A program made the translations under genes and the position numbers. Under the pieces are notes generated by a model, which ran no database searches, was not told the origin of the DNA, and saw only the letters and a list, made by a program, of their open reading frames with translations. From contig JASHOC010000228.1 in NCBI GenBank assembly GCA_030041305.1, positions 1 to 64,000 of the forward strand: 64,000 nt of DNA, in the 5' to 3' direction. The stretch is from Acidobacteriaceae bacterium (lineage in GTDB: Bacteria; Acidobacteriota; Terriglobia; Terriglobales; Acidobacteriaceae). This document shows, one piece after another, positions 46,216 through 55,269 of this stretch (position 1 is its first letter; the number at the start of each line of letters is the position of its first letter).

Positions 46216-48801
46216 TTGAATTGGTCCTGGGTGTTTAACTGCGTGCCACGGTTCTTTTCGTTTGTCGGATTGTCTTGGAAAACTGGCTGCCGGGTGCGAT
46301 GGGCATGGCTGGCGGCGTGGACGGTTGCGGCGGGGCTGGCGCAGGCGCAAATTCTTCCCGATCTCATTACGCAGCAGATCGACGCGGCGCAAGTGCATGC
46401 GTTGCCCAACCATCATCCGCTTTGGGCGAACGCGAGCAACAGCCTGGGCGCAGCGCCCGCCGGGCTCGAGTTGAATCAGTTGACGCTGGTGCTGGCGCGT
46501 CGGCCCGAACAAGAGCGGGCGTTCCAACAACTATTGGCTGATCAGGAGAACCCCGCTTCGCCGGAATTTCATCGCTGGCTGACTCCCGATGAGGTGGGTG
46601 AGCGCTTCGGGCTGTCGGAGCATGATCTGGACGCAATTACAGCGTGGCTTGCGTCGCGGGGAATGGACGTGAACTGGGTGGCCCCCAGTCGACTGTTTAT
46701 TGGTTTCGGTGGCGCGGCGGCGCAGGTGGGGCAGGCGTTTCACACCGAAATACGTTCGTACCGGGTGGATGGCGTAACACGCCTGGGGCCAGCTTCAGAC
46801 CCGATGATTCCCCAGGCGCTGATGCCGGCCATCCGTGCGGTGCGCGGTTTGTACACGATCGAGGACCGGCCGGCGCATCATTCTCTGGTGAAGATCGAAG
46901 ATCAAGCGGCTTCGCCGCAGGTGACCGACACCGCCGGCGATCACCTGATTGCGCCCCAGGATTTCCGGACGATCTACGACGCCGCTACCGGCTTCGACGG
47001 CAGCGGAGAAACCATCGGGATTGTCGGCTGGTCGCGCGTCAGTTTTGCCGATCTGAATAACTTCCGCGTACGCACCGGGGCCGGCTTTCCCAATCCTGCC
47101 CAGATCGTGCCCAATGCGTATGGTGGCGTGGATCCGGGGCCGGCGTACACCGCGGCGCCCACGACAAACGGCGCCCTCGGCGGGCAAGAGGAAGCAACTC
47201 TGGACGTCGAGCGCGCAGGAAGCGTTGCGCCGGGCGCGAACCTGTTGCTGGTGGTTTCTTCGCCGGCTGGAAACAGCGACGGCATCGGGGCGGATGCGCA
47301 ATACCTGGTGCAATCGACCCCCGCGCCGGCGCAGGTGATCAACATTGGCTTTGGCGACTGCGAATCGGACGCCGGCCCGGCGGGGGTGGCGTATTGGGAT
47401 GCTTTGTTTGAGCAGGCCGCGGCCGAGGGGATTTCGGTGATTGTCTCCTCGGGCGACGCCGGAGCCGCGGGCTGCGATGCGGCGTTCGCCACCCCGCCCG
47501 CAAACCCGTTGCCCAACAGCCCCAATTACATTTGTTCCTCCAGCTACGCGACCTGCGTCGGTGGAACCGAGTTCAACGACGCGGACGATCCCTCGGCGTA
47601 CTGGACTTCGACCAATGGCGCGGCCTTGGCCTCAGCCCTCGGCTACATTCCCGAAGGCGGCTGGAACGAGCCGCTGAGTGCGAACGCCACTCCGCAGGCG
47701 GCGGCGTCAGAAGGTGGCGTGAGCCGCTACATCGGCACACCGTTGTGGCAAGTTGGGACGGCGGGCATCCCCTCCGCGAGATCGGGCCGGTATACGCCCG
47801 ACGTTTCGTTTTCCGCCTCTTGCCACGACGCTTACTTCGGTTGCCTGGCGGCCGGTGGAGGCAGTTGCGAGGTAAACTCCTCCGGCAGCTTCTCGTTTGA
47901 GGCATTTTGCGGAACCTCGGCGGCGGCTCCGGGCTTGGCGGGCGTGGCCGCGCTGCTCGACGAGAAGCTGGGCGGACCGCAAGGCAATCTCAACCAGGGT
48001 ATTTACGAGACGGCGGCCAACGCGCCCGCAGCTTTTCACGACGTGACGGTTGAGACGAGCGGCGTGCGTTCGTGCAGCGCCCGTACGCCGAGCATGTGCA
48101 ACAACAGCATCCCCTCGCGCGACAGTTTGAGCGGCGGTCAGGCAGGATATATGGTGGGTCCGGGCTACGACGAGGTCACCGGGCTCGGGTCGCTGGATGT
48201 GGCGAGTTTCCTGGCCAGTTACGGAGAGTGCCCGGCGGCGAAAACGGCGCTTGCGCCCGGTTTCGCGATCAGCGGCGCGACGGCGACGATTGCGGCCGGC
48301 GCGGCTACCGGCAATACGATGACCATTACGGTTACGCCGGTGGGCGGCTTTCAGGGGAGCGTGATGCTGACGGCGCACGTTGAGAGTCCGGCGGGCGGAC
48401 AGGATCCGCCCACGGTCACCTTCCAGTCGGCGAATCCGCTCGCGATCACGGGGCCAGATCCGGTTACAGCGGCCTTGACGGTCTCGACCACCGCGAGGAC
48501 CACCGGCGCAATCGAATGGGCGCCGCGACCCCGAGGCCGCTGGGACGCAACAGCCGGCGCTGCTCTGGCTTGCTTTGCACTGTTCTGGATTCCGTTGAAG
48601 CGCCGGAGATGGCGCATGATGCTGGCAGCCGTAGCGTTATTCGCGGGGCTGGCGGGCGGGCCGGTTGCGTGCACGGGCTCGCTGAGGAGCATGGAAAGCG
48701 TCGCGGGTTCCGGCACCTCGGCCGGAACCTATACGATCGCGATCAGGGGAAGTTCGGGCTCGACCACGGCGTCGGCGGCTGTATTTCTCGTCGTGGAGTA
48801 A
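46216..48801 (+). CDS. Secreted S53 (sedolisin-like) peptidase with C-terminal hydrophobic module
   Basis: An 861-residue exported peptidase starting at TTG 46216 (in-frame GTGs soon after are alternatives) with a hydrophobic leader WAWLAAWTVAAGLAQAQ. The prodomain (about 60-210, FHRWLTPDEVGERFGLSEHD) precedes the catalytic domain with Glu and Asp in EEATLDVERAG, Asp in VSSGDAGAAGC and Ser in FCGTSAAAPG, so the S53 set is complete. In place of the long Ig region of the other copy there is a single beta stretch (about 680-760) and then the same type of C-terminal module: hydrophobic helix, PLKRRRWR, second hydrophobic helix, VACTGS, beta tail. It converges with the GH106 gene. Confidence 0.9.
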   Translation: MNWSWVFNCVPRFFSFVGLSWKTGCRVRWAWLAAWTVAAGLAQAQILPDLITQQIDAAQVHALPNHHPLWANASNSLGAAPAGLELNQLTLVLARRPEQERAFQQLLADQENPASPEFHRWLTPDEVGERFGLSEHDLDAITAWLASRGMDVNWVAPSRLFIGFGGAAAQVGQAFHTEIRSYRVDGVTRLGPASDPMIPQALMPAIRAVRGLYTIEDRPAHHSLVKIEDQAASPQVTDTAGDHLIAPQDFRTIYDAATGFDGSGETIGIVGWSRVSFADLNNFRVRTGAGFPNPAQIVPNAYGGVDPGPAYTAAPTTNGALGGQEEATLDVERAGSVAPGANLLLVVSSPAGNSDGIGADAQYLVQSTPAPAQVINIGFGDCESDAGPAGVAYWDALFEQAAAEGISVIVSSGDAGAAGCDAAFATPPANPLPNSPNYICSSSYATCVGGTEFNDADDPSAYWTSTNGAALASALGYIPEGGWNEPLSANATPQAAASEGGVSRYIGTPLWQVGTAGIPSARSGRYTPDVSFSASCHDAYFGCLAAGGGSCEVNSSGSFSFEAFCGTSAAAPGLAGVAALLDEKLGGPQGNLNQGIYETAANAPAAFHDVTVETSGVRSCSARTPSMCNNSIPSRDSLSGGQAGYMVGPGYDEVTGLGSLDVASFLASYGECPAAKTALAPGFAISGATATIAAGAATGNTMTITVTPVGGFQGSVMLTAHVESPAGGQDPPTVTFQSANPLAITGPDPVTAALTVSTTARTTGAIEWAPRPRGRWDATAGAALACFALFWIPLKRRRWRMMLAAVALFAGLAGGPVACTGSLRSMESVAGSGTSAGTYTIAIRGSSGSTTASAAVFLVVE

Positions 48802-48873
48802 CTGACAAGCAGCGAATTTTCTCCACTTGAGGCGCTGTGTAAGGCCGCGCGAGGCAGTTTGCCGCACGTCCAA

Positions 48874-51800
48874 TCAGTTCCCCTGAGTTACAGCGACGAG
48901 GCGCACGGGGCCGAGGAGCCCCGAGGGCAACAGCGGCGAGTCGGCCTTATACGGCGTGAAATCCGTGAATGTGTACTTTCTCAACGACCATGATTGCCGA
49001 TCGCCGATGAGGCGGTTGACCCATAAGTTCGTCACTTCGATGCTCAGTTGATTGTCTCCGGGAATCAGCGCGCCGGTAACATCGACCTTGAAGGGCGCCT
49101 TCCACAAGACGCCCAGCGGCTTGCCGTTGATGGTAACTCGAGCCAAGTCCCCGACGTGGCCGAGATCGAGCCATAGATGTGCTCCTGCCGCGAGCGCGCT
49201 GGCAGGAATTTGAATGGTCTTGGAGTAAGTCGCGGTCCCGGAAAAATACTTCACGCCCGCCTCGGCTACGGGAAAATCGCTCCACGATTGAAGGCGTTGG
49301 AAGTCGACGGTTGACGGGGCGCCTCTGTTGGATTGGAAAGTAACATGCCAATCAGAATTGAGCGCCTGGTCGAGGCTGTCAATCCCGGCTTCGTGCGACT
49401 CGGGCAGCTTGAGCTCAGCCGCCGGCGCGGGCTTGCGGAAGACCACGAATGCTGTTCCCCATGGATCGAGGTGGAGCGGCACAGTCGTCCTGCCATCGGC
49501 AATGGCGTAGGAGACCGGCTCCGGGGCGCCTGTGGCCGCGTCCCATAACTCCGGCGCTTTGCCCGCCACGCGGAAGGTCGCGTCGACGCTCTCGGCGCGA
49601 TCGTTGCGGTGATCTACGTAATAAATGTCTCCATCGGAGAGGCTGCGATGAACAAACATCAGGGTGGTTTCGGGATCGGGCTTGGTATACGTGAAGTCCG
49701 GAGCCACGCCGAGAGCCGCCAGCGCCTGATCGGGCGTCATGCCGGCGTACACTCTGCCCTTACCATACTTGTGAAACGATTGAGCGGCAATTTGATTTCC
49801 CCAAAGACGGCTGGCGAGGCGCTGAAACTCCTGCTCATCGTCAGCAAGACTGGGCGAATCGACGGGTTTGTCTCCCACCAGCACGGCCCCCTGCGCCACC
49901 AGGTCCTGAATGCGGCGCAAGACCGGCAGGGTCATACGGCGGCTGGTTCCACCGAGATAGAGGATGCGGTAACTCGTTCCTCGGGGAGTTACCAGACGGC
50001 CATCCTTGAACGATAACTCGTGTAAGATGACATCGCTATTGACAAAGTCGAATGCATAGCCGTTCGGCGCGTCTTGTGGAACGTGAGAGCCGTAGACCGA
50101 CGTGAGCGGCCCCTCCTCGCCGTAGAAGTAAGCGACGTCGGCGTCATAATGTCCCTGTTGGAGTAGATAGGAACAGCGGGCAAGATAAGTGACCCAAGGC
50201 TTGGCTTCGTCCGCCCAGGTCTCGTTGCGGTTGAACCACAGCCCGAAAGGTCCAAGAGTCAGGCCAGGGGCCATGTCGGGAACAGGCTGGTGCGTGGACT
50301 CGTGAATCTCAAAGCGATTGACGCCCATCGCAAACTCGAGATCGGCCACTTTCTTGAGAGTATTGGGCGAGAACGACCACCCCGGTCCACTTGACGTCAT
50401 CGACTCCGCGCCGACGAGGTTTTGCCCATAGATATGCGCAATGGATGCGGCTCCGCGTAAGTCGGCCTCATAATCGACGTCGGGGCCGGGGCGGCCGGCC
50501 CAGGTCCACATGGCGCCCATGGGGACGTCAGCCTTGCTTCTCATCTCCATGTCGTCGCCCAAGGCCGGACGATGATACTCCAAAGCTTCGCTGTAATACT
50601 TCATGCCATGACCGTGTAATTCATCGGATATCTCGCCATAATGGTTTTCAGCCAGCAGTTGCGCGATGGTGCGACGGAAATCCCACAGAAAGCGATCGGT
50701 GTCCGCGGTGCTGCCGATAACGATGCCGGTGAGCGCGGGAAGCCAGGGGCGCGGATCATAGCCGCGCAGGCGCTGAAAATCGCTGAGGATGGAATCGGTC
50801 CAGTTTTGCGCGCCGGCTTCGATGCTATCGGTGAGTAAATACGAGATGCCGGCTTCGCCCAGCATCGAAGGACCCACGGTTTGCGCATAAAGATTGAGAT
50901 AACCGTCGAGATAGCTTTTCACGTCGTCGCGGTTCAGTTTGTCGACTTCGAGGCCGGTGGCTTCAGCGGGAGCGGGACCATTCTCGTGGCCGGTGAGCGA
51001 TTCACCGATGCGCAGCACCATCCAATCGCCTGCGGGCGGGGTCCAGTCGAGAGCGCCATCGGGTTTCAGTTTGCCGGTGAGATCGATGACGTCTTTTTGC
51101 GCCACGATGTACTGAGGCGCAACTCGGGGGTCGGCGATGGCGTAATAGTCGCGCTCAGTAGAATAACCGGCGCGTTTTTCAAAATCGTTCACACGCGCTC
51201 CGCTGGCCAGCACCAGTTCGGTGATGCGGTGGTCTGGTTCAGCCTCGGCGCCGGCCGCAGTCGCGAAGACGAGGCGGAAATAGCGCGCAGTAACAGCCTC
51301 GAAGGCAACTGTGCTTTCCGCGATGCTGCTGGGAGGGATGTCGGCGATGGAGCGGAAATGCACACCGTCGTCGCCGGCCTCGAGGCGCGGCGGAATGGCG
51401 CTGCCGCCGCGATCGAAGATGCTGATGGAGCTATCCAGCGTCGCCAAAGTGACGGCTTGGATGGTCTGCGGATGGCCGTAGTCGAATTGCACCCAGGCTT
51501 CGCCTCCGGGTCGTTCGGCAGGCAGATCGAGCGCGATCGTGTAGACGTCGCCGTCGGATAACGCGGCCACGTTGGCGGTTCCACCACTCGAAGTCACCTG
51601 CGGATTGAGCTGCGCCTGGCTCTCGTCGCCCTCGGGAATGCGATAGGCGATTACGGCGGCATCGGCGTAAAACTGCGGCGGCGCAATGATGCGGCCATCG
51701 GGTGTGCGGCGTCCGGGGACGGGGAAATCCTGGAACGGGCCATCGACTTGGGGCGGATGCGCCAGCACTCCCGTGAACGGTCTGCCGCCCACGATACGCG

Positions 51801-52272
51801 TGGCTGACCAAACCATCTTCTTCATGCCCTGGGAGGCAGGCACCCACGGTCCGCCCGTTTCGCTCCAGCCGGGTGAACTGGCGATCGCGACTTCCATCCC
51901 ATAACTTCTTGCGGTGGTTACCGCATAAGTAAATGCCCGCTTCCACTCCGGGGTCATATAGATGAGCCGGTGCGGGATCACTTGCGGCGTGTTGATCGCC
52001 CCCTCAAAGATGGTGACTCCGCCCAGGCCCACACGATGCATCCAGTCGAGATCGAGCTGAATCCCCGCGCGGCTGATGTCGCCATTCATCCAATGCCACC
52101 AGACGCGCGGGCGCGCGCCGTTGGGCGGATCCTCGAAACTTTGCAGCAACGAATCCTCCTGGGCGTTGGGCTCATTGCGCGCAGCCGGTATCTGCGCGAG
52201 GAGCGGATAACTGACAAAAGTTGCAAGACAGACAAAAGTGGTGAGAATTTTGCGCAGAAGAGTCATCGGCAT
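48874..52272 (-). CDS. Secreted glycoside hydrolase, GH106-like (alpha-L-rhamnosidase)
   Basis: An exported 1,132-residue enzyme (signal ILTTFVCLATFVSYPLLAQ). The N-terminal stretch FEDPPNGARPRVWWHWMNGD followed by RAGIQLDLDWMHRVGLGGVTIFEG is characteristic of GH106 rhamnosidases; further on ITELVLASGA and the discoidin-like beta segment WVQFDYGHPQTIQAVTLA suggest an inserted carbohydrate-binding domain, and the last part (LWLDLGHVGDLARVTINGKPLGVLWKAPF, cited for its galactose-binding-like pattern in pieces) is a typical C-terminal sandwich. Probable role: removal of alpha-L-rhamnose from pectin or glycoconjugates. Last gene of a four-gene operon with SDR, zinc dehydrogenase and isomerase, 24 bases after the SDR. 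Confidence 0.88.
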   Translation of the reverse strand: MPMTLLRKILTTFVCLATFVSYPLLAQIPAARNEPNAQEDSLLQSFEDPPNGARPRVWWHWMNGDISRAGIQLDLDWMHRVGLGGVTIFEGAINTPQVIPHRLIYMTPEWKRAFTYAVTTARSYGMEVAIASSPGWSETGGPWVPASQGMKKMVWSATRIVGGRPFTGVLAHPPQVDGPFQDFPVPGRRTPDGRIIAPPQFYADAAVIAYRIPEGDESQAQLNPQVTSSGGTANVAALSDGDVYTIALDLPAERPGGEAWVQFDYGHPQTIQAVTLATLDSSISIFDRGGSAIPPRLEAGDDGVHFRSIADIPPSSIAESTVAFEAVTARYFRLVFATAAGAEAEPDHRITELVLASGARVNDFEKRAGYSTERDYYAIADPRVAPQYIVAQKDVIDLTGKLKPDGALDWTPPAGDWMVLRIGESLTGHENGPAPAEATGLEVDKLNRDDVKSYLDGYLNLYAQTVGPSMLGEAGISYLLTDSIEAGAQNWTDSILSDFQRLRGYDPRPWLPALTGIVIGSTADTDRFLWDFRRTIAQLLAENHYGEISDELHGHGMKYYSEALEYHRPALGDDMEMRSKADVPMGAMWTWAGRPGPDVDYEADLRGAASIAHIYGQNLVGAESMTSSGPGWSFSPNTLKKVADLEFAMGVNRFEIHESTHQPVPDMAPGLTLGPFGLWFNRNETWADEAKPWVTYLARCSYLLQQGHYDADVAYFYGEEGPLTSVYGSHVPQDAPNGYAFDFVNSDVILHELSFKDGRLVTPRGTSYRILYLGGTSRRMTLPVLRRIQDLVAQGAVLVGDKPVDSPSLADDEQEFQRLASRLWGNQIAAQSFHKYGKGRVYAGMTPDQALAALGVAPDFTYTKPDPETTLMFVHRSLSDGDIYYVDHRNDRAESVDATFRVAGKAPELWDAATGAPEPVSYAIADGRTTVPLHLDPWGTAFVVFRKPAPAAELKLPESHEAGIDSLDQALNSDWHVTFQSNRGAPSTVDFQRLQSWSDFPVAEAGVKYFSGTATYSKTIQIPASALAAGAHLWLDLGHVGDLARVTINGKPLGVLWKAPFKVDVTGALIPGDNQLSIEVTNLWVNRLIGDRQSWSLRKYTFTDFTPYKADSPLLPSGLLGPVRLVAVTQGN

Positions 52273-52296
52273 TCCGTCCTTGCTGATGGACGTTGA

Positions 52297-53097
52297 CTAA
52301 CTCGGGTTCTTTTTGGCCACCGTGGCGCGCGTTGAGCCGGTGGAAATGCCGCCATCGACGAGCAGAGTCTGGCCGGTGATATAGCCGCTGGCTTCGGAAG
52401 CGAGAAAGACTACGGCTCCGTCCAAGTCATGCGGTTGGCCGGGACGCTTGGCGGGAATGCGGTCAACGAGATAATCGACCCACTCTTTGTTCTCGTAGAG
52501 AACTTTGTTCTGGTCGGTGCGAAACCACCCGGGCGCAAGGCAGTTGACGGTCACTCCATGGGGGCCCCAATCGTCGGCGAGGCTCATGGTCAACTGCCGG
52601 ATGCCGCCGCGGCTGGCGCCATAAGGGGCCAGGCCGGCATACCCGAAGACACTGGTGACCGAGCCAATGTTGATGATGCGCCCATAGCGTTTGGAAATCA
52701 TGCGGCGCGCCACCGCCTGGGCCACGAAGAAGCTGCCGCGCAAATTGGTCTCGAGAACCAGATTCCAGTCATCCCAGGTGATTTCGAGGGCGGGCTTGCG
52801 CACGTTGCAGCCGGCGTTGTTGACGAGGATATGAATCTGGCCAAACGCGGCTTCAGCGGCGGCGGCCATGGCCTCAATGCTCGAGTGGCTGCGCACATCG
52901 AGCTCGAGCGAAACCGTACGCCGGCCCAAGGCTTCGATCTCCGCGGCAAAGGGGGCCAGCGTCTCGCGGTGGCGGCTGGTGAGCACCAGGTCGGCGCCCT
53001 CGAGTGCGAGGGCGCGCGCAAAATACTGACCCAACCCACGGCTTGTGCCCGTGACGATGGCGGTTTGTCCGGTTAAATCAAAGAGCGAGCCGTTCAT
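52297..53097 (-). CDS. Short-chain dehydrogenase/reductase with Arg in place of catalytic Lys
   Basis: A 266-residue classical SDR related to gluconate 5-dehydrogenase. It has the cofactor motif TGTSRGLG (residues 16-23), NNAG at 93-96, Ser146 in NIGSVTS and Tyr159. The catalytic YxxxK is YGASR here: Arg163 sits where Lys is nearly invariant (codon CGC, clear in the sequence). Ser and Tyr spacing (13 residues) is normal. It may be active with Arg or may have lost the classical mechanism. It shares a 4-base overlap (ATGA) with the dehydrogenase upstream and precedes GH106, consistent with oxidation of rhamnose or another released sugar. Confidence 0.92.
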   Translation of the reverse strand: MNGSLFDLTGQTAIVTGTSRGLGQYFARALALEGADLVLTSRHRETLAPFAAEIEALGRRTVSLELDVRSHSSIEAMAAAAEAAFGQIHILVNNAGCNVRKPALEITWDDWNLVLETNLRGSFFVAQAVARRMISKRYGRIINIGSVTSVFGYAGLAPYGASRGGIRQLTMSLADDWGPHGVTVNCLAPGWFRTDQNKVLYENKEWVDYLVDRIPAKRPGQPHDLDGAVVFLASEASGYITGQTLLVDGGISTGSTRATVAKKNPS

Positions 53098-54134
53098 TGT
53101 GCCCTCGGCGTCAAAATCACCTTCATCAGGTTCGGCTCATGGGCGTGCAGGCGATCGAACCACCGCGGGCCTTCTTCGAGCGGGGCCACGGCGGTGATGA
53201 GCGGGCTCACCTGAATTTTGCCCGCGGCGATGAGCTCGATGGCCTGGGGATATTCTCCCGATGACGCGCAGGAGCCTTGCAGGCGCAACTGGCGGGTGAC
53301 CACTCTCTGCAAGGGAAGCGTAACTTCCGGGGCGATGTTGCCGATGAGGGTAATCGTGCCGCCCCTGCGTGTGCTGTCGATGGCGGCGGCGACGGTCTCC
53401 TCGCGCCCTACGGCTTCGAAGGCGCAATCGACGCCTTGGCCGCCGGTGAGTTTCATCACCTGGGCCACCAGTTCCGCGCCGGAGCAGTGCAACACCGCGT
53501 CAGCGCCCACCTGGCGGGCGAGAGTCAGGCGGGTGGCGTCTACGTCGGCGATAAAAATGTGCGCGAAGCCCGCGGCGCGCGCCGACTGCAAGGTGAGCAA
53601 GCCGATCATGCCCGCGCCCACAACCAGTGCGGTTTCGTTGCCGGCCGCCTCAGAAACGCGGACGGCATGAAGCGCCACCGAAGTGGCTTCAAGCATGGCG
53701 GCTTCAGCAAAAGAAATCTTCTCGGGCAGCCGGTAGAGAATGCGCTGCGGGACCACGACATATTCGGCAAAGGCGCCGTAACGGCGGTATTCGCCACAAG
53801 AAACGCCGATGACCTGACGCCGGTCGCAGAGATTGAATTCGCCGCGCCCGCAATAGGCGCAGGCGCCGCAGTAGACGGTGGAATCGAAGGTGACGCGATC
53901 GCCCTTGGCGAATCCGCGCACATCGGTTGCGGTTGCTGCCACCGTGCCGGCGGCCTCGTGCCCCATGACGATGGGGGGAATGCGCCGGCCGGAGGAGCCA
54001 TCGTAGCCGTGCACGTCGCTGCCACAGATGCCGCAGGCTTCGACCCGCACCAGAACCTCGCCGGATCCAACTTGGGGCAAAGGGAGGTCGGCGATTTCGA
54101 GGTGGTTGTACTCGGAAAGGAGCAACGACTTCAT
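53094..54134 (-). CDS. Zinc-dependent medium-chain alcohol/sugar dehydrogenase
   Basis: A 346-residue member of the sorbitol/threonine dehydrogenase group. Catalytic zinc ligands are in ACGICGSDVHG and MGHEAAG; structural zinc cysteines in YCGACAYCGRGEFNLC; the nucleotide-binding glycine motif is VVGAGMIGLLTLQ. The Met before KSLLLSEYN (54134) begins the standard GroES-like domain; upstream residues are dropped. It overlaps the SDR start by 4 bases, so the two are coupled. With the SDR it probably oxidises a sugar or polyol from GH106 action; the exact substrate (for example L-rhamnose, idonate or threonine-like) is not determinable. Confidence 0.92.
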   Translation of the reverse strand: MKSLLLSEYNHLEIADLPLPQVGSGEVLVRVEACGICGSDVHGYDGSSGRRIPPIVMGHEAAGTVAATATDVRGFAKGDRVTFDSTVYCGACAYCGRGEFNLCDRRQVIGVSCGEYRRYGAFAEYVVVPQRILYRLPEKISFAEAAMLEATSVALHAVRVSEAAGNETALVVGAGMIGLLTLQSARAAGFAHIFIADVDATRLTLARQVGADAVLHCSGAELVAQVMKLTGGQGVDCAFEAVGREETVAAAIDSTRRGGTITLIGNIAPEVTLPLQRVVTRQLRLQGSCASSGEYPQAIELIAAGKIQVSPLITAVAPLEEGPRWFDRLHAHEPNLMKVILTPRAQ

Positions 54135-54248
54135 AGCGGTTCGAACTCTCGATTTCATGCGCGGCTGTTGGAGCCCGCCATTTCTAAACCTCGCACCAAT
54201 CAAACGTCACTCGAGCCAGGCGGCTCGCAACCTCAGCCTTCGACCAAT

Positions 54249-55118
54249 TCAAACGTCGCATAAATCCACGGCTGCGCGCAGACTCTCGAAAGGGTCGCGC
54301 GTGGGAATGAACTCGTGCGCAACGTAACCCTTGAAGTCTGTGCCGGCGATGCCTTGCATGACGCCATCCCATTGTACCTCTTGCGTGTTATCGAGCTCGT
54401 GACGGCCGGGCACGCCGCCGGTGTGGAAATGCGCGATCCAGGCGATATTGTCGCGGATGGTGGTGATGAGATCGCCCTCCATGATTTGCATGTGGTAGAT
54501 GTCGTAGAGGAGTTTTACGTTCGGCGAATTGACCGCCTGCACCACGCGCACGCCCCAGGCCGTGTGGTCGGCCATGTAATCGGGGTGGTTCACCTTGCTG
54601 TTGAGCAGCTCAAGGCAGATGACCACGCCATTGTCTTCGGCAATTTTCTTGACCCGGTTCAAACCCACGATGGTGTTGCGTGCGCCCTCGTCGTCGGGCA
54701 TGCCTTGGCGATTTCCTGAAAAGGTGATGACGTTGGGTGCGCCCGCCTTGGCGGCAAGAGGAATGTTGGCGCGAAACGCCGCTTCGATAGCCGCGTGGTG
54801 CTCCGGCCGGTTGAGGGCTTGTTTGATGTCGCCTCCGCCCGCGTAGGCCATGGTGCAGATCAGGCCATAACGGCGCGGCGCCTCGTATTCGTCCGGCTGC
54901 AACAGGTCAATGCCGTGGAGGCCAATGGAAGCCGCGTAGGCGCAGAGGCGGTCCATCGGAATCTGTTGATAACACCAGCGGCAAGCCGACTGCCGGATGC
55001 GGTTCTTTCTTGCGACGGGGGATTCCTGGCCCTCGAATACGCCAGCCCAGGGAGAAAGCGCAGTTGCGGCCAGTCCGGTTTTGAGCGCGGTGCGGCGGTT
55101 CATTTTCACAGAGCTCAT
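54249..55118 (-). CDS. Hydroxypyruvate-isomerase-like sugar isomerase (TIM barrel) with Tat signal
   Basis: The ATG at 55118 has GGGGAAG just upstream; a Met farther out is less supported. The twin-arginine motif MNRRTALKTGLAATAL marks export by the Tat system or a relic of it, unusual for a cytosolic isomerase but common among this family in acidobacteria. The barrel shows LHGIDLLQPDEYEAP, VVICLELLNSKVNHPDYM, LLYDIYHMQIMEGDL and HFHTGGVPGRHELDN; Glu and His metal ligands are therefore present. First gene of the sugar operon, 114 bases ahead of the zinc dehydrogenase. Confidence 0.87.
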   Translation of the reverse strand: MSSVKMNRRTALKTGLAATALSPWAGVFEGQESPVARKNRIRQSACRWCYQQIPMDRLCAYAASIGLHGIDLLQPDEYEAPRRYGLICTMAYAGGGDIKQALNRPEHHAAIEAAFRANIPLAAKAGAPNVITFSGNRQGMPDDEGARNTIVGLNRVKKIAEDNGVVICLELLNSKVNHPDYMADHTAWGVRVVQAVNSPNVKLLYDIYHMQIMEGDLITTIRDNIAWIAHFHTGGVPGRHELDNTQEVQWDGVMQGIAGTDFKGYVAHEFIPTRDPFESLRAAVDLCDV

Positions 55119-55269
55119 CTTCGCTTCCCCGATCATTCAGGATGGGATTGCATTCCCTTCCACTCTACTCCCCTGGATCGAGCCGGAGCGCGCACGCCAC
55201 CGCCCGACGCTGGAAATGCAGCGCGGTTGGCGGTCAGGAGCAGGCGGAGAAAGAAGGTGGGCGCAGTGT

